A stretch of DNA of 64,000 nucleotides from contig NZ_RXZH01000002.1 of NCBI RefSeq assembly GCF_003970385.1, positions 496,001-560,000 on the forward strand, given 5' to 3'. The position numbers were made by a program, and so were the translations under genes. The notes below the pieces were generated by a model. It was not told the DNA's origin. It did not search any database and saw nothing but the letters and a program-made list of their open reading frames with translations. The stretch's first letter is position 1. Each line of letters starts with the position of its first letter. The DNA comes from Vibrio aquaticus (lineage in GTDB: Bacteria > Pseudomonadota > Gammaproteobacteria > Enterobacterales > Vibrionaceae). This document shows positions 54,040-62,907 of this stretch, piece after piece.

Positions 54040-55227
54040 TTAGGAGTGGTCGAGACTACTCACCAAATGTGTCACTCCAGCGCCATTCAAACATTGAGCA
54101 AACTTCATATAGCGATATTCCGCTTTAAACTGTTTGGCAATATCTAATGCATGTGTCTGACAAAGTTGGCATAAAAGGGGATCATGAGCAGCCAACAGTA
54201 ACGCATTGGAAAGAGACTCAGGATCGTTAGGCTGATATTTGATGCAGTTAACGTTGTGTTCCAGCTGTTGGTCCCAAAACGCGCCATCTTGAGGAAGGAT
54301 GACACACATGCCAGCCGCCAATGCTTCAAGAATCGACAGCCCGAACGGCTCATTAACACTGGTAGAAACAAAGATATTTGAATTGGCGCGTATCTCATCG
54401 AGGTTGCTTGGATCGTCGTACCACTGCGTATGTCGATTAAGGTTAATCGGTGCTTCAGAGATAGGTAAGCACGTCTGTTTAGGTCGAATAAAACAGATAT
54501 TCATTGCCAACGGCTTAAAGGTTGAGGCAATTCGCGCGGCTTGAATAAACAGATCGAGACCTTTCCATTTGAGTAGAGACGCAGACCAGAAAAAGATCGG
54601 CAAACTCTGCTCGCTCTGTGTCGGCCAGCGGTGCTCAGGAATCCCGTTCACAAACGATTGGTAGTTGGCTGATTTAAGGTAACACTCTGCGATGTGCTCA
54701 GTGTCGGCAATGTTGTTTAGACTGCTTAAATAGGTAATGAGTGCTGTTTTCATGCTTGGTCTCGCTGACGGCAAATAGAACACCGAATCGGCATTGGTTA
54801 AGCAGTAACCGATTGAACGAGAACAGCCAACGTTACCATGGATCATTTGAATGAGCTCAAAAGAGAACAGGCGTTTGGCAAGATAGAGAGGCATGTCGAT
54901 GCCAGGGCCAGATGCTCCCACTATTTTGGTGATTTTGCCCTGTAAGCAAAGCACAAAGAAGAGTTGTACCAGCAGCGTCAATTGATTTAGCCAGTAAAGG
55001 GGACCGTTATGGTGCTTGATCAACCAACCAGAGTGAAACAAACGGATAACACTGACGTCGTGCTTGGCGTAGAAATCGGTTGATTCCCAATAGTCAGGTG
55101 TCACGCTGAGGACAACAAATTGATGCAGCTGCGTACTACTACAGGTTAACGCATCACTGGTGGCGATTTTTGACCCACCTTTAAACGGAATAGGATCAAA
55201 TACGAGCGTTTTATTGATTTTAGCCAT
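54040..55227 (-). CDS. sypJ: Glycosyltransferase SypJ
   Basis: This 395-residue GT-B enzyme has FDPIPFKGGSKIAT at the start, IFFWSASLLKWKGLDLFIQAARIA as the donor-domain start (in parts) and SNIFVSTSVNEPFGLSILEALAAGM with the E-x7-E motif of GT4 enzymes. GGGAGAGC precedes the ATG. It overlaps sypI by eight bases. Confidence 0.87.
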   Translation of the reverse strand: MAKINKTLVFDPIPFKGGSKIATSDALTCSSTQLHQFVVLSVTPDYWESTDFYAKHDVSVIRLFHSGWLIKHHNGPLYWLNQLTLLVQLFFVLCLQGKITKIVGASGPGIDMPLYLAKRLFSFELIQMIHGNVGCSRSIGYCLTNADSVFYLPSARPSMKTALITYLSSLNNIADTEHIAECYLKSANYQSFVNGIPEHRWPTQSEQSLPIFFWSASLLKWKGLDLFIQAARIASTFKPLAMNICFIRPKQTCLPISEAPINLNRHTQWYDDPSNLDEIRANSNIFVSTSVNEPFGLSILEALAAGMCVILPQDGAFWDQQLEHNVNCIKYQPNDPESLSNALLLAAHDPLLCQLCQTHALDIAKQFKAEYRYMKFAQCLNGAGVTHLVSSLDHS

Positions 55228-56425
55228 GTTGCTCTCCCGTCATAAAGCGATTTGAAAGGTAAGATTTGATTGGCGAAAATGTGTGAAACAGAGAACGCTT
55301 TTCAATCGCAGGACGTTGCAGTAAAGCGCGATATACGCCAAGAATCTTCTGGCCAGCCTGCTCAACAGAGTGATGCGTCAGAATATGCTGGTGGGCACGT
55401 TGGGCCATTTTGTTACATGCGGTTGGGTTTGCGACCACGATACGCATCGCTTTTTCTAAAGGGGCAACATTGTGGTTCGGGTAAATCACCCCTGTTTTAC
55501 CATGTTGAATAAACTCCGGAATGCCGCCTTCAAAAGGTGCGACAATCGGTAACTTCGCCAATGCGGCTTCGGCAACGACTAGTCCAAACGCTTCGCTGCG
55601 AGCACCACTGACAAACCCATCACACCCCTTTAGCCAACCTAAAACGTTTTTCTGCTCACCGACAAAGTGAACACGGTCAGCGAGGTGTAAGCATTCGGCT
55701 TGCAGTTCTAGCTCATGTTTCTCAGGACCATCACCGATCACCACCAAGCGAACGTTTGGGTACTCCAACACTAAGTGACGCAAAGCAGTGAGAATACGGT
55801 CGACGCCTTTACGTTTGATCAATGAGCCTACGGTGGCAAAAACAAAGGCATCGTCATCGATCTCTAGCTCTTTTTTTACGTTTACGGTTTTCTGCGCAGA
55901 AAGGGCCTCGACATCAATGCCGTTGTGAATGGTAGACAGTTGTTCGATGGGATAACCATCTTGAAGCAGTGACTCAGCAACATGATGACTTACGGTAATG
56001 ATGTGTTGAGATAGATGGACACCTGTCGTCAGGCGCTCACGGGCAGGGTAGTGACAATGTAACTGAGTAACCGCGGGGACTTGTTTACTTCGAGCGGCTG
56101 CAATCACCCACTGACAAGGCGCCGCACTATTGATGTGAACAATATCGATATTTCGTTGTTCGATAAGGTCGCGTGCCATTGTAAAGAGGCCAAACCAAGC
56201 AGAAACGTCAAAACGGGGCTTTTGCCAACCGAGTAACATTGGAAACCCTGAAAGCTGGTGAGGCACATACATCTTATCGAGTTCATGGGTTAGTGCTTCG
56301 CTATTGGTCCAGACAAATGCTTGGTAGCCATGTTCGCGAACAAAGCGCACTTGATCGAGTAAACATTTTTCGCTACCACGAATCCAGTTGTCACCAAAGT
56401 GTACGTATAAAATCTTCTTTGCCAT
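55220..56425 (-). CDS. sypI: Family 4 glycosyltransferase SypI
   Basis: This GT-B enzyme has 401 residues from the ATG at 56425: FGDNWIRGSEKCLLDQVRF at the N-terminus, FVFATVGSLIKRKGVDRILTA (in parts), VVIGDGPEKHELE and GFVSGARSEAFGLVVAEAAL with the E-x7-E motif. The frame is open to 56452, but AGGGA before 56425 and the conserved start MAKKILYVHFGDNW favour the shorter form. It heads the sypI-J-K-L unit behind a clear sigma-54 promoter. Confidence 0.87.
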   Translation of the reverse strand: MAKKILYVHFGDNWIRGSEKCLLDQVRFVREHGYQAFVWTNSEALTHELDKMYVPHQLSGFPMLLGWQKPRFDVSAWFGLFTMARDLIEQRNIDIVHINSAAPCQWVIAAARSKQVPAVTQLHCHYPARERLTTGVHLSQHIITVSHHVAESLLQDGYPIEQLSTIHNGIDVEALSAQKTVNVKKELEIDDDAFVFATVGSLIKRKGVDRILTALRHLVLEYPNVRLVVIGDGPEKHELELQAECLHLADRVHFVGEQKNVLGWLKGCDGFVSGARSEAFGLVVAEAALAKLPIVAPFEGGIPEFIQHGKTGVIYPNHNVAPLEKAMRIVVANPTACNKMAQRAHQHILTHHSVEQAGQKILGVYRALLQRPAIEKRSLFHTFSPIKSYLSNRFMTGEQHG

Positions 56426-56478
56426 ACCCAGTCCCTCTCGTTGACATTGCATTAATATTGCGGAGATAAGGTGATTAG

Positions 56479-56494
56479 AGCAAACTGAGTGCCA
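56479..56494 (-). promoter_or_regulatory. Sigma-54 promoter of sypIJKL
   Basis: The minus strand reads TGGCAC-TCAGT-TTGCT, a full match to TGGCAC-N5-TTGCW. It predicts a start near 56469, about 45 bases before sypI. Confidence 0.88.
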
Positions 56495-56562
56495 GATATT
56501 GAATCTAAACTAAAGCTTTGTTTTGTAGAGGTTTTGTTGGGTTTCTTCCGGGGGTGGGAAAT

Positions 56563-57615
56563 CTATTTCTCAATTTGATAATCAGAATGACACGAGTGTG
56601 GAAAGTAAAGCGCGAGTAATTGCGGGATAACAGCGCTGACAGAAAACGCACTGTTGACCGCGTGAACGGCTTGGGCCTTAAGTTCAGTTCGGTGTCGAAC
56701 ATCAGATGCAAGATATTGATTCAATGCGTCACTTAAAGCGGTCATGGAATGAGTCATGTAACCATTTTGGCCATGACGGATGAGTTTTGGCAGATTTCCG
56801 ACATCAAGTGAGATGACGATGATGCCGCGCGCCATTGCTTCAATCGCTGTCATCGGAAGGCCCTCATAACGAGAACAGATGATCAAAATACCCACATTCT
56901 GCCAAACCTTGTCCATATTCGTTTGATGACCATGAAAAGAGAGGTTAGTTGGAGCCGATGACCGCAGGGTCGAAGACATCGGGCCATCACCGTAGATGTG
57001 AAAATTCAACTCCTGATTAAGCCGCGCTAATTCAACAAAACGATCAGGCGCTTTTTCATGGCTCAAACGCCCAACAAATGCGATTTCGTTCCCCTTGCTG
57101 TTGGCTAAACCATTACTATCGATAAAATTATTGAATGACTGTGAAGCGACAGGCAACTTGTTCGCGATTTTATCACTGACTGCAATTGAAGCTGAGGAGA
57201 CAAATGCGCTGTATCGATCGAGGCAATCATAGAGCCAGACTCGACCAGATGGCGTTTCACCGGCGTGGTAAGTTGATACCTGACGAATACCAGTGATCAC
57301 TCTGGCGAGTTTGCAAGCCAGGCTCGCTTTATACCCATGAGCATGAACAACAGCAGGAGAGTACTGGCGTATCTTGCTAATGAGAGTGGGCAAGTAATGA
57401 CGCTTTGATGTTTGTAAGTAGTCAACGTCAATATTGGCGGATTGCAGTTTGGAGAGTAATAAAGGCGGTTCAGAATATTGGCGTAAAATCCAAACTTTGA
57501 CGGGCGTTTTAAATTGCTTGAGCCCTTTTGCGAGCTCAAGCAAGTGAGTTTCAATGCCACCAAATGTGAGGCTATCTATGATCAGCCATACCGCGTTAGA
57601 TGAGCTGCTGTTCAT
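56563..57615 (-). CDS. sypH: Glycosyltransferase SypH
   Basis: This 350-residue GT-B enzyme has WLIIDSLTFGGIETHLLELA at the start, IAFVGRLSHEKAPDRFVELA (donor domain) and CSRYEGLPMTAIEAMARGI with the GT4 E-x7-E motif. Its start overlaps the end of sypG by 20 bases, so translation is coupled to the regulator gene. Confidence 0.87.
   Translation of the reverse strand: MNSSSSNAVWLIIDSLTFGGIETHLLELAKGLKQFKTPVKVWILRQYSEPPLLLSKLQSANIDVDYLQTSKRHYLPTLISKIRQYSPAVVHAHGYKASLACKLARVITGIRQVSTYHAGETPSGRVWLYDCLDRYSAFVSSASIAVSDKIANKLPVASQSFNNFIDSNGLANSKGNEIAFVGRLSHEKAPDRFVELARLNQELNFHIYGDGPMSSTLRSSAPTNLSFHGHQTNMDKVWQNVGILIICSRYEGLPMTAIEAMARGIIVISLDVGNLPKLIRHGQNGYMTHSMTALSDALNQYLASDVRHRTELKAQAVHAVNSAFSVSAVIPQLLALYFPHSCHSDYQIEK
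56567..56581. promoter_or_regulatory. SypG-binding site before sypI
   Basis: TTCTCAATTTGATA fits TTCTCA-N3-TGMDW at every defined position. It is about 75 bases upstream of the -24 element and overlaps the last codons of sypH. Confidence 0.78.
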
Positions 57616-59053
57616 CCTCAGCTTCCCATGCTTGTTTTTTACGATAAACAGTAGAAGGGCTAAGCTCTAGCAGAACCGCAGCATTGAGCACGTTACCCTC
57701 GCAGAAGTCGATCGCTTGCTGAATGGTTTCGCGTTCGATCTGCCACATTGGTCTAATCGTAACTGGGCCTCTTTCAGCCGAAGAAGTGGTTGGTTCAAAG
57801 TCATGCACTGTTGGTGTTGATGGCGCGACTGCGACAGCGACTTGTGCAGGAGCGACCACTGAGGCGACCTTACTTGGTGATTGCTTCGCAGTAAACTGTG
57901 CTGGCAGGTGAGACAGCCTTAAATGGGTATCATCATTAAGCACCACAATGTTGCGGATAATATTTTGTAACTGTCGAACGTTACCCGGCCATTTGTAATG
58001 CTTGAGGGTCGACTCCGCGTCTCGATGAACGGCTCTGAATTTTTTGCCATCTTCTTTGGCGTAAAGTTTTAGGAAATGATTGGCGAGGGTAATGATGTCG
58101 TTACCCCGCTCACGCAGAGCTGGCATATCGACGGGAACAACATGTACGCGGTAGTAGAGGTCTTCTCTGAATCGGCCTTCTTCGACTTCTTGAAGTGGAT
58201 CTCGGTTGGTCGCACAAATGATTCTAACATCGACTTTAGACTCTCTAGTGGCACCCAGTGGGGTAAAGGTCCCGGTTTGCAAAAAGCGCAGCAGTTTCTT
58301 TTGCATCTCCAGTTCCATTTCACAAAGTTCATCGAGAAACAGGGTACCGCCATGGGCCATAGTGGCGGCGCCTTTTCTATCCGCAGTCGCACCGGTGAAC
58401 GCTCCTTTCACATGACCAAAGATCTCACTTTCCATGAGATCTTTTGGAATCGCGCCACAGTTAATGGCGATGAAAGGCTTGTCTTTGCGTTTACTTTCTT
58501 TGTGTATGGCTTCGGCGCACACTTCTTTACCGGTACCGCTTTCACCAATGACAAACACACTGGCTGTGGTTGGCGCGACAGAATCAATGATCTTATAGAC
58601 ACCTTGCATGGAAAGGCTAGAACCGATGAAGCCGTGAAACCGATTGCGGTCAAATTTGTTTTCGATGTCGTCAACCAAGTTGGCTAACTTCACTTGCTGG
58701 AGATGAAGGGTGATGGAGGTTTTCAAGCGATCAGCATTGATGGGCTTTTCGAGAAAGTCCTTAGCGCCTTTCTGAAGTAAGCTTACGGCGACATCCACCG
58801 AGCCATGAGCCGTGGCGACCACAACAGAAGTTGGGATCTGACGTTCATTGATCCAATCTAAAATGTCTTCGCCATCCATATCTGGCAATTTAAGATCCAA
58901 AATCACCAGCTGAGGCACATTTCGCTCAATAAACGCCATCGCCTCTTTACCTGTCTCTACGTGGAAAAGGTCATACGGCTCATCTTTGACGTATTGTTTG
59001 TATAAAATAGCCAGCGAGGTGGAATCTTCGATTAATAAGACTTTTGGTTTCAT
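57596..59053 (-). CDS. sypG: Sigma-54 response regulator SypG
   Basis: This 485-residue NtrC-type activator has a receiver domain with Asp53 in LVILDLKLPDMDG, an AAA+ domain with Walker A GESGTGKE (about 168-175), the sigma-54 contact loop GAFTGA and EFR-type sensor motifs, a linker rich in Val/Ala (about 395-430), and a Fis-type helix-turn-helix (NAAVLLELSPSTVYRKK). In V. fischeri SypG turns on the syp promoters and is close to LuxO. Here it follows sypF by 15 bases, and SypG sites precede sypI and sypM. Confidence 0.93.
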   Translation of the reverse strand: MKPKVLLIEDSTSLAILYKQYVKDEPYDLFHVETGKEAMAFIERNVPQLVILDLKLPDMDGEDILDWINERQIPTSVVVATAHGSVDVAVSLLQKGAKDFLEKPINADRLKTSITLHLQQVKLANLVDDIENKFDRNRFHGFIGSSLSMQGVYKIIDSVAPTTASVFVIGESGTGKEVCAEAIHKESKRKDKPFIAINCGAIPKDLMESEIFGHVKGAFTGATADRKGAATMAHGGTLFLDELCEMELEMQKKLLRFLQTGTFTPLGATRESKVDVRIICATNRDPLQEVEEGRFREDLYYRVHVVPVDMPALRERGNDIITLANHFLKLYAKEDGKKFRAVHRDAESTLKHYKWPGNVRQLQNIIRNIVVLNDDTHLRLSHLPAQFTAKQSPSKVASVVAPAQVAVAVAPSTPTVHDFEPTTSSAERGPVTIRPMWQIERETIQQAIDFCEGNVLNAAVLLELSPSTVYRKKQAWEAEDEQQLI

Positions 59054-59068
59054 TCCTGATTTCCTAAC

Positions 59069-61381
59069 TTAATTGGCTGTTGGTTCGTTGAACCCTTGTT
59101 GTTTTCGCTCTTTTATTGCCTCAATTGAAGCAACGGCGATTTGTTCGAGTTCACCTTTATAAGTAAATGCTCGTTCATGTTGACCATCAAGGCAAAGGTG
59201 CTCGATTTTTCGCGCCAAATTAGAGAGGGTACGATTACCCAAGGCCAATGCGGAGCTCCCCAGTGTGTGCGATTCAAATTCGAGCACATCTTTGTCGGCG
59301 GCTGCCATCGCTTGGTATATTTTGGTCAGCCTTGTCTCAGACTCTTCGATGTAATGGTCGATAAGAATAGGGAGAACTTCGGCGGAGGTGTCCTCGATAA
59401 CCTGTTTAATAATGATTTCATCAACGAGTTCCAAATCCAACGTTTCCTTGTTTTCATTATGCTGTGGGGTAACTTTAGTTATATGTGCATCATGTTGCTC
59501 TTTCAAACGCAGAGGGTCTGATTTTTGAACTGACGCAGTGTTCTGCTCTTCAGTTAAGAATAGATTAATTTTTTCAACCAGTTGAGAAAGACGAATGGGT
59601 TTTGAAAGATAATCATCCATCCCCGATTCTAGAAACTTCTCTTTATCACCGGCTAAGGAATGGGCGGTGAGGGCGATGATGGTGGTTTGGTTACTTTGGC
59701 CTTGTTCAAATTGACGAATCTTTTGACACGCTTGCATACCATCCATTTGTGGCATAGAAATGTCCATAAAGATGATGTCATATTGATATTGTGTCGACAT
59801 CTCGACGGCTTCTAAGCCGTTCTCTGCAATGTCTATATCGACTCCGAGTCGTTTAAACATTTCTCTAATGACCAGTTGATTGGCTCGGTTATCTTCAGCT
59901 ACAAGGACACGCACATTGTGATTGATCAGATCTTGGCGATGAACAGCAATAGGTGAAGAGATCAACTCGTCACTCATCTCGAGTGTGATGTCAAAAGTGA
60001 ATGTGCTACCCACATCAGGTTGACTTTCCACGGTGACTTCACCGTCCATCAAATTACACAAGCGGCGGCAGATCGCGAGCCCAAGGCCAGATCCTTCTTT
60101 GGTTCGCGAATAGGTTTGATCGACCATGGTAAATTCATCAAAGAGATAACGAAGTGCTTGGTCATTGATACCTATGCCTGTGTCTTGAACTTGGCAATGG
60201 ATCTGTACTTTGTTCTCGTCTTTTCGCTCTGCGGAGACTTTGACTGTGATACTGCCTTCGTGGGTAAACTTCATGGCGTTACCGATGATGTTAAGCAAGA
60301 TTTGCTTGATTCGGTTTTCATCCCCACACACTTTGCTTGGAACGTCACCTTCAATGTAGCAGTGCAAAATCAGGTTTTGGCTTTCAGCCGTTGGGGTAAA
60401 CGAATCGGCGACACTCTCTACACAATGGCGAAAATCAAACGTTTTATGTTCCAAAATCAGGGTATTGGATTCCATACGAGTGAAATCAAGAATATCGTTG
60501 ATGACAGACAACAAGAAATGGCCGGATTCAGTCGCAGTGGTAACAAGCTTTTGTTGCTCTTTCGAGAGATTGGTCTCTTCAAGAATGTTAAGGATCCCAA
60601 GTACGCCATTCATTGGTGTACGAATCTCATGAGACATGGAGGCCAAGAATCGGCTCTTTGAATTACAAGCTTGCTCGGCGCCTTCTCTGGCCGACATGAG
60701 ATCTTGGTAATTCTGCTCTAGCTTAGCTGACATATCATCAAAAGCGCGTGTGGCTTCGCCGAGTTCATCTTTACTATGGTGCTGAATTTGGTAACCAGGT
60801 CCTCGTTCTCGCACCCGATGCACGGCAGAGGTCAGGCGTGATAGGCCACGAGTGAGGTAAGTGCCTAAGACAAAGGAAAAGAAAGCGACCAAAACGACTT
60901 CTAGACTGGCGATGCCGACAATCGCTTTCTTAGCGTCTTGCAGCATCATTTTGATTGGGGCAGTTTCAAACCCGATATCCACGTACGCATAAGGCTTACC
61001 GCCAACCTCTATCGGTGTTCTTGAATCGAAGATGCCATCATCCACTGAGCCTAATGACTCATCGTTCTGCATAGCTCGTTCAAGTAAGGCTTTATCGCCG
61101 GCGCAGGCGAGTTCATTGCCGTCGCGCAGAATACGAACGTAAGCGACATCTTCTAATGTCATGAACTCATTAACTAAGTCATCGAGTGTTGCAAGGTCAG
61201 TTGATATCACCGCGTCTTTAGCGGCATGAGCAAACATAGTTGCGCTAGAATTGGCTCTTTGGATCAGCTGTTTCTCGTTTGAGGTCGACATGAAATCCAT
61301 TGCGCTCACGACTAACACTGCCAAGACGACAATCTCTATAAATGCAATGCCTAAAATCGTTTTGGTACGTAAAGTCATCAT
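59069..61381 (-). CDS. sypF: Hybrid sensor kinase/phosphorelay protein SypF
   Basis: This 770-residue membrane protein has TM1 at about 8-30, a periplasmic domain (about 31-152), TM2 at about 155-178, HAMP, HisKA with His251 (SMSHEIRTPMNG), and HATPase with NIIGNAMKFT, DTGIGI and GSGLGLAI. It continues with a receiver with Asp540 (IIFMDISMPQMDG) and an Hpt domain with His705 (SHTLGSSALALGN). All relay residues are present. In V. fischeri SypF's Hpt domain feeds SypG and SypE. Its periplasmic domain has LDDLVNEFMTLEDVAYVRI, a Cache-like pattern. A PhnD-like binding protein gene lies immediately before it. Confidence 0.93.
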   Translation of the reverse strand: MMTLRTKTILGIAFIEIVVLAVLVVSAMDFMSTSNEKQLIQRANSSATMFAHAAKDAVISTDLATLDDLVNEFMTLEDVAYVRILRDGNELACAGDKALLERAMQNDESLGSVDDGIFDSRTPIEVGGKPYAYVDIGFETAPIKMMLQDAKKAIVGIASLEVVLVAFFSFVLGTYLTRGLSRLTSAVHRVRERGPGYQIQHHSKDELGEATRAFDDMSAKLEQNYQDLMSAREGAEQACNSKSRFLASMSHEIRTPMNGVLGILNILEETNLSKEQQKLVTTATESGHFLLSVINDILDFTRMESNTLILEHKTFDFRHCVESVADSFTPTAESQNLILHCYIEGDVPSKVCGDENRIKQILLNIIGNAMKFTHEGSITVKVSAERKDENKVQIHCQVQDTGIGINDQALRYLFDEFTMVDQTYSRTKEGSGLGLAICRRLCNLMDGEVTVESQPDVGSTFTFDITLEMSDELISSPIAVHRQDLINHNVRVLVAEDNRANQLVIREMFKRLGVDIDIAENGLEAVEMSTQYQYDIIFMDISMPQMDGMQACQKIRQFEQGQSNQTTIIALTAHSLAGDKEKFLESGMDDYLSKPIRLSQLVEKINLFLTEEQNTASVQKSDPLRLKEQHDAHITKVTPQHNENKETLDLELVDEIIIKQVIEDTSAEVLPILIDHYIEESETRLTKIYQAMAAADKDVLEFESHTLGSSALALGNRTLSNLARKIEHLCLDGQHERAFTYKGELEQIAVASIEAIKERKQQGFNEPTAN

Positions 61382-61391
61382 CGGTTCCTCG

Positions 61392-62192
61392 CTACTTCAA
61401 TACTTGAATATTGAGTTGTCGTACATCATCCCAGTCACTATCTTGTGCTTGGATGAAGCCGCGAATTTTTAGCCGTTCAAGAATCACTTGCCCTTCTTCG
61501 GTTGAATCCAATCGCTCTAATGCCTCTAAAATGGGCTGTCGTTTAGATGGTTCAATATTGGAATGGTAAGCGATGGCATGAGGGGTATAGGGTTGAGTCA
61601 CCCAAACCGGTTCGAGTTGGTCGCGAAGTGATTGGGGAATCGCGTTAAACGTGCGCATAACGCCACCACCGGCTGGGTAAAGGCCCTTGGCAACAGCAAG
61701 GTAAACAGAATCGTGGGAAGAAACGTAGTTGGCTTGGTACGTCACACCGGCAAGATTCAAGTCACTTTGCGTAAGCAGTGTCGCGGCGAAGGCTGCAGGC
61801 GAGGGGAAGGCCAGAGTCTCGCCATCAAACTGCTGTAAGTCATTTGATTTTCGGCCTTTTTGAGTGACCAGTATCCCCTTGATTTGTTTGTTTTTCGCTT
61901 TTGCGAGTGCTTGATAACCGGACTTTTGACTGAAGACGGTGTAGTGATAAGGATTCATATAGGCGAGGTCGTATTCCCCATTCGCTAAGCGACGTTCGAA
62001 CGTAGGAATATCCGCCGCGGTACTGAACTCAATGTTGAGTTGAGTTTCCTCAGAAAGGTACTCCATTAATGGCCCCCAGTGTTGAGCCAACCGACTGGCG
62101 GATTGTTGGGGAACAATACCGAAAGTCAGTGTCTCTGTGGACATACTTGGCAAAGAGATTAGCAGTAAAGATGCAGCGATGAACTTCTTCAT
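61392..62192 (-). CDS. PhnD-like periplasmic binding protein in the sypE position
   Basis: This 266-residue secreted protein has a signal peptide (MKKFIAASLLLISLPSMSTE). The mature part has the PhnD phosphonate/phosphate-binding layout: LTFGIVPQQSASRLAQHWGP (about 22-41), FERRLANGEYDLAYMNPYHYTV, DGETLAFPSPAAFAATLL, YVSSHDSVYLAVAKGLYPAGGGV. The open frame extends to 62252, but AGAGGAGA before the ATG at 62192 and the signal peptide set the start. It lies 14 bases downstream of sypD and 10 upstream of sypF in transcription. No ABC transporter genes are near. The place is that of sypE in V. fischeri. Confidence 0.88.
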   Translation of the reverse strand: MKKFIAASLLLISLPSMSTETLTFGIVPQQSASRLAQHWGPLMEYLSEETQLNIEFSTAADIPTFERRLANGEYDLAYMNPYHYTVFSQKSGYQALAKAKNKQIKGILVTQKGRKSNDLQQFDGETLAFPSPAAFAATLLTQSDLNLAGVTYQANYVSSHDSVYLAVAKGLYPAGGGVMRTFNAIPQSLRDQLEPVWVTQPYTPHAIAYHSNIEPSKRQPILEALERLDSTEEGQVILERLKIRGFIQAQDSDWDDVRQLNIQVLK

Positions 62193-62205
62193 GGGAATAT
62201 CTCCT

Positions 62206-62907
62206 CTAAGCGGTTTGGGCGAGAAAATCATTGGCGAGGATTCTGTCGCCAAGGCGTTTACGCCATGATTGGGGGATGAATTTAAAGCGATTGAGCTCGC
62301 GGACCAGCTCTTGGCCGAGTGAAGCTTGTTGCTTGAGGTTAAGTATGGAGCCCAGTAGAGAAATAGACTTGTTATCGAGTAGGTTCATCGCTTTTTCTAA
62401 CTGACTCGTAGAGGTACTGCCCCCCATAATCACCATGATGGTTTGGTCACACGCACTCGCAACGACCTGCGCTGGAATACTGCCACGGTTGATGTGCAGG
62501 ATAGGGGTGGTATCAAAGATCACACGGTCATACTCTTTTAACCAGTGGTTCACGGCAGAAGAGAGGTGAGTTGGATCTTTGAACGGCAATATCGCGGCTT
62601 GGGTATTTGGGATGGTCAAACCGGTGAACAGTTGATGCGTATGTGAATGAGAAATCAATGTTCCAACGTGTTCATCCGATTGCTCGATAGGCATTACTTC
62701 GACACCTTCAAACGCTGGGTGGAAGGTATTGAGGTCAACCAACAAGGTTTTGTAGCCAGAAAACAGGTAACGCTCGGCTAACGCAGTCACAATAGACGTG
62801 ACGCCGTCACCAGGTTGGCATGAGGTTACGCACACTGAGCGGCAGCCTTGCATTTCTGCCGCTAGATAAATCTGTTCCACTTCGGTGTGGGTCGCAGGAA
62901 TAATCAT
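62206..62907 (-). CDS. sypD: CpsD/CapB-type tyrosine autokinase or ATPase SypD
   Basis: This 233-residue cytoplasmic P-loop protein of the Wzc-C family has the Walker A region modified as TSCQPGDGVTSIVTALAERY (classical GEGKS/T replaced by GDGVTS), Walker A' LLVDLNTF and Walker B RVIFDTTPIL. The Tyr-rich tail of Wzc is absent. It would regulate export together with SypO. It overlaps the sypC stop by one base (TAATG) and has AGGAG upstream. Confidence 0.87.
   Translation of the reverse strand: MIIPATHTEVEQIYLAAEMQGCRSVCVTSCQPGDGVTSIVTALAERYLFSGYKTLLVDLNTFHPAFEGVEVMPIEQSDEHVGTLISHSHTHQLFTGLTIPNTQAAILPFKDPTHLSSAVNHWLKEYDRVIFDTTPILHINRGSIPAQVVASACDQTIMVIMGGSTSTSQLEKAMNLLDNKSISLLGSILNLKQQASLGQELVRELNRFKFIPQSWRKRLGDRILANDFLAQTA

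Noticed and set aside
58076..58687. Open frame of 203 codons opposite sypG.
   Set aside because: It is a shadow of the well-supported sypG frame, with no ribosome-binding site and no family pattern.
60020..60661. Open frame of 213 codons opposite sypF.
   Set aside because: It lies entirely against the conserved kinase domains of sypF and has no start signal.
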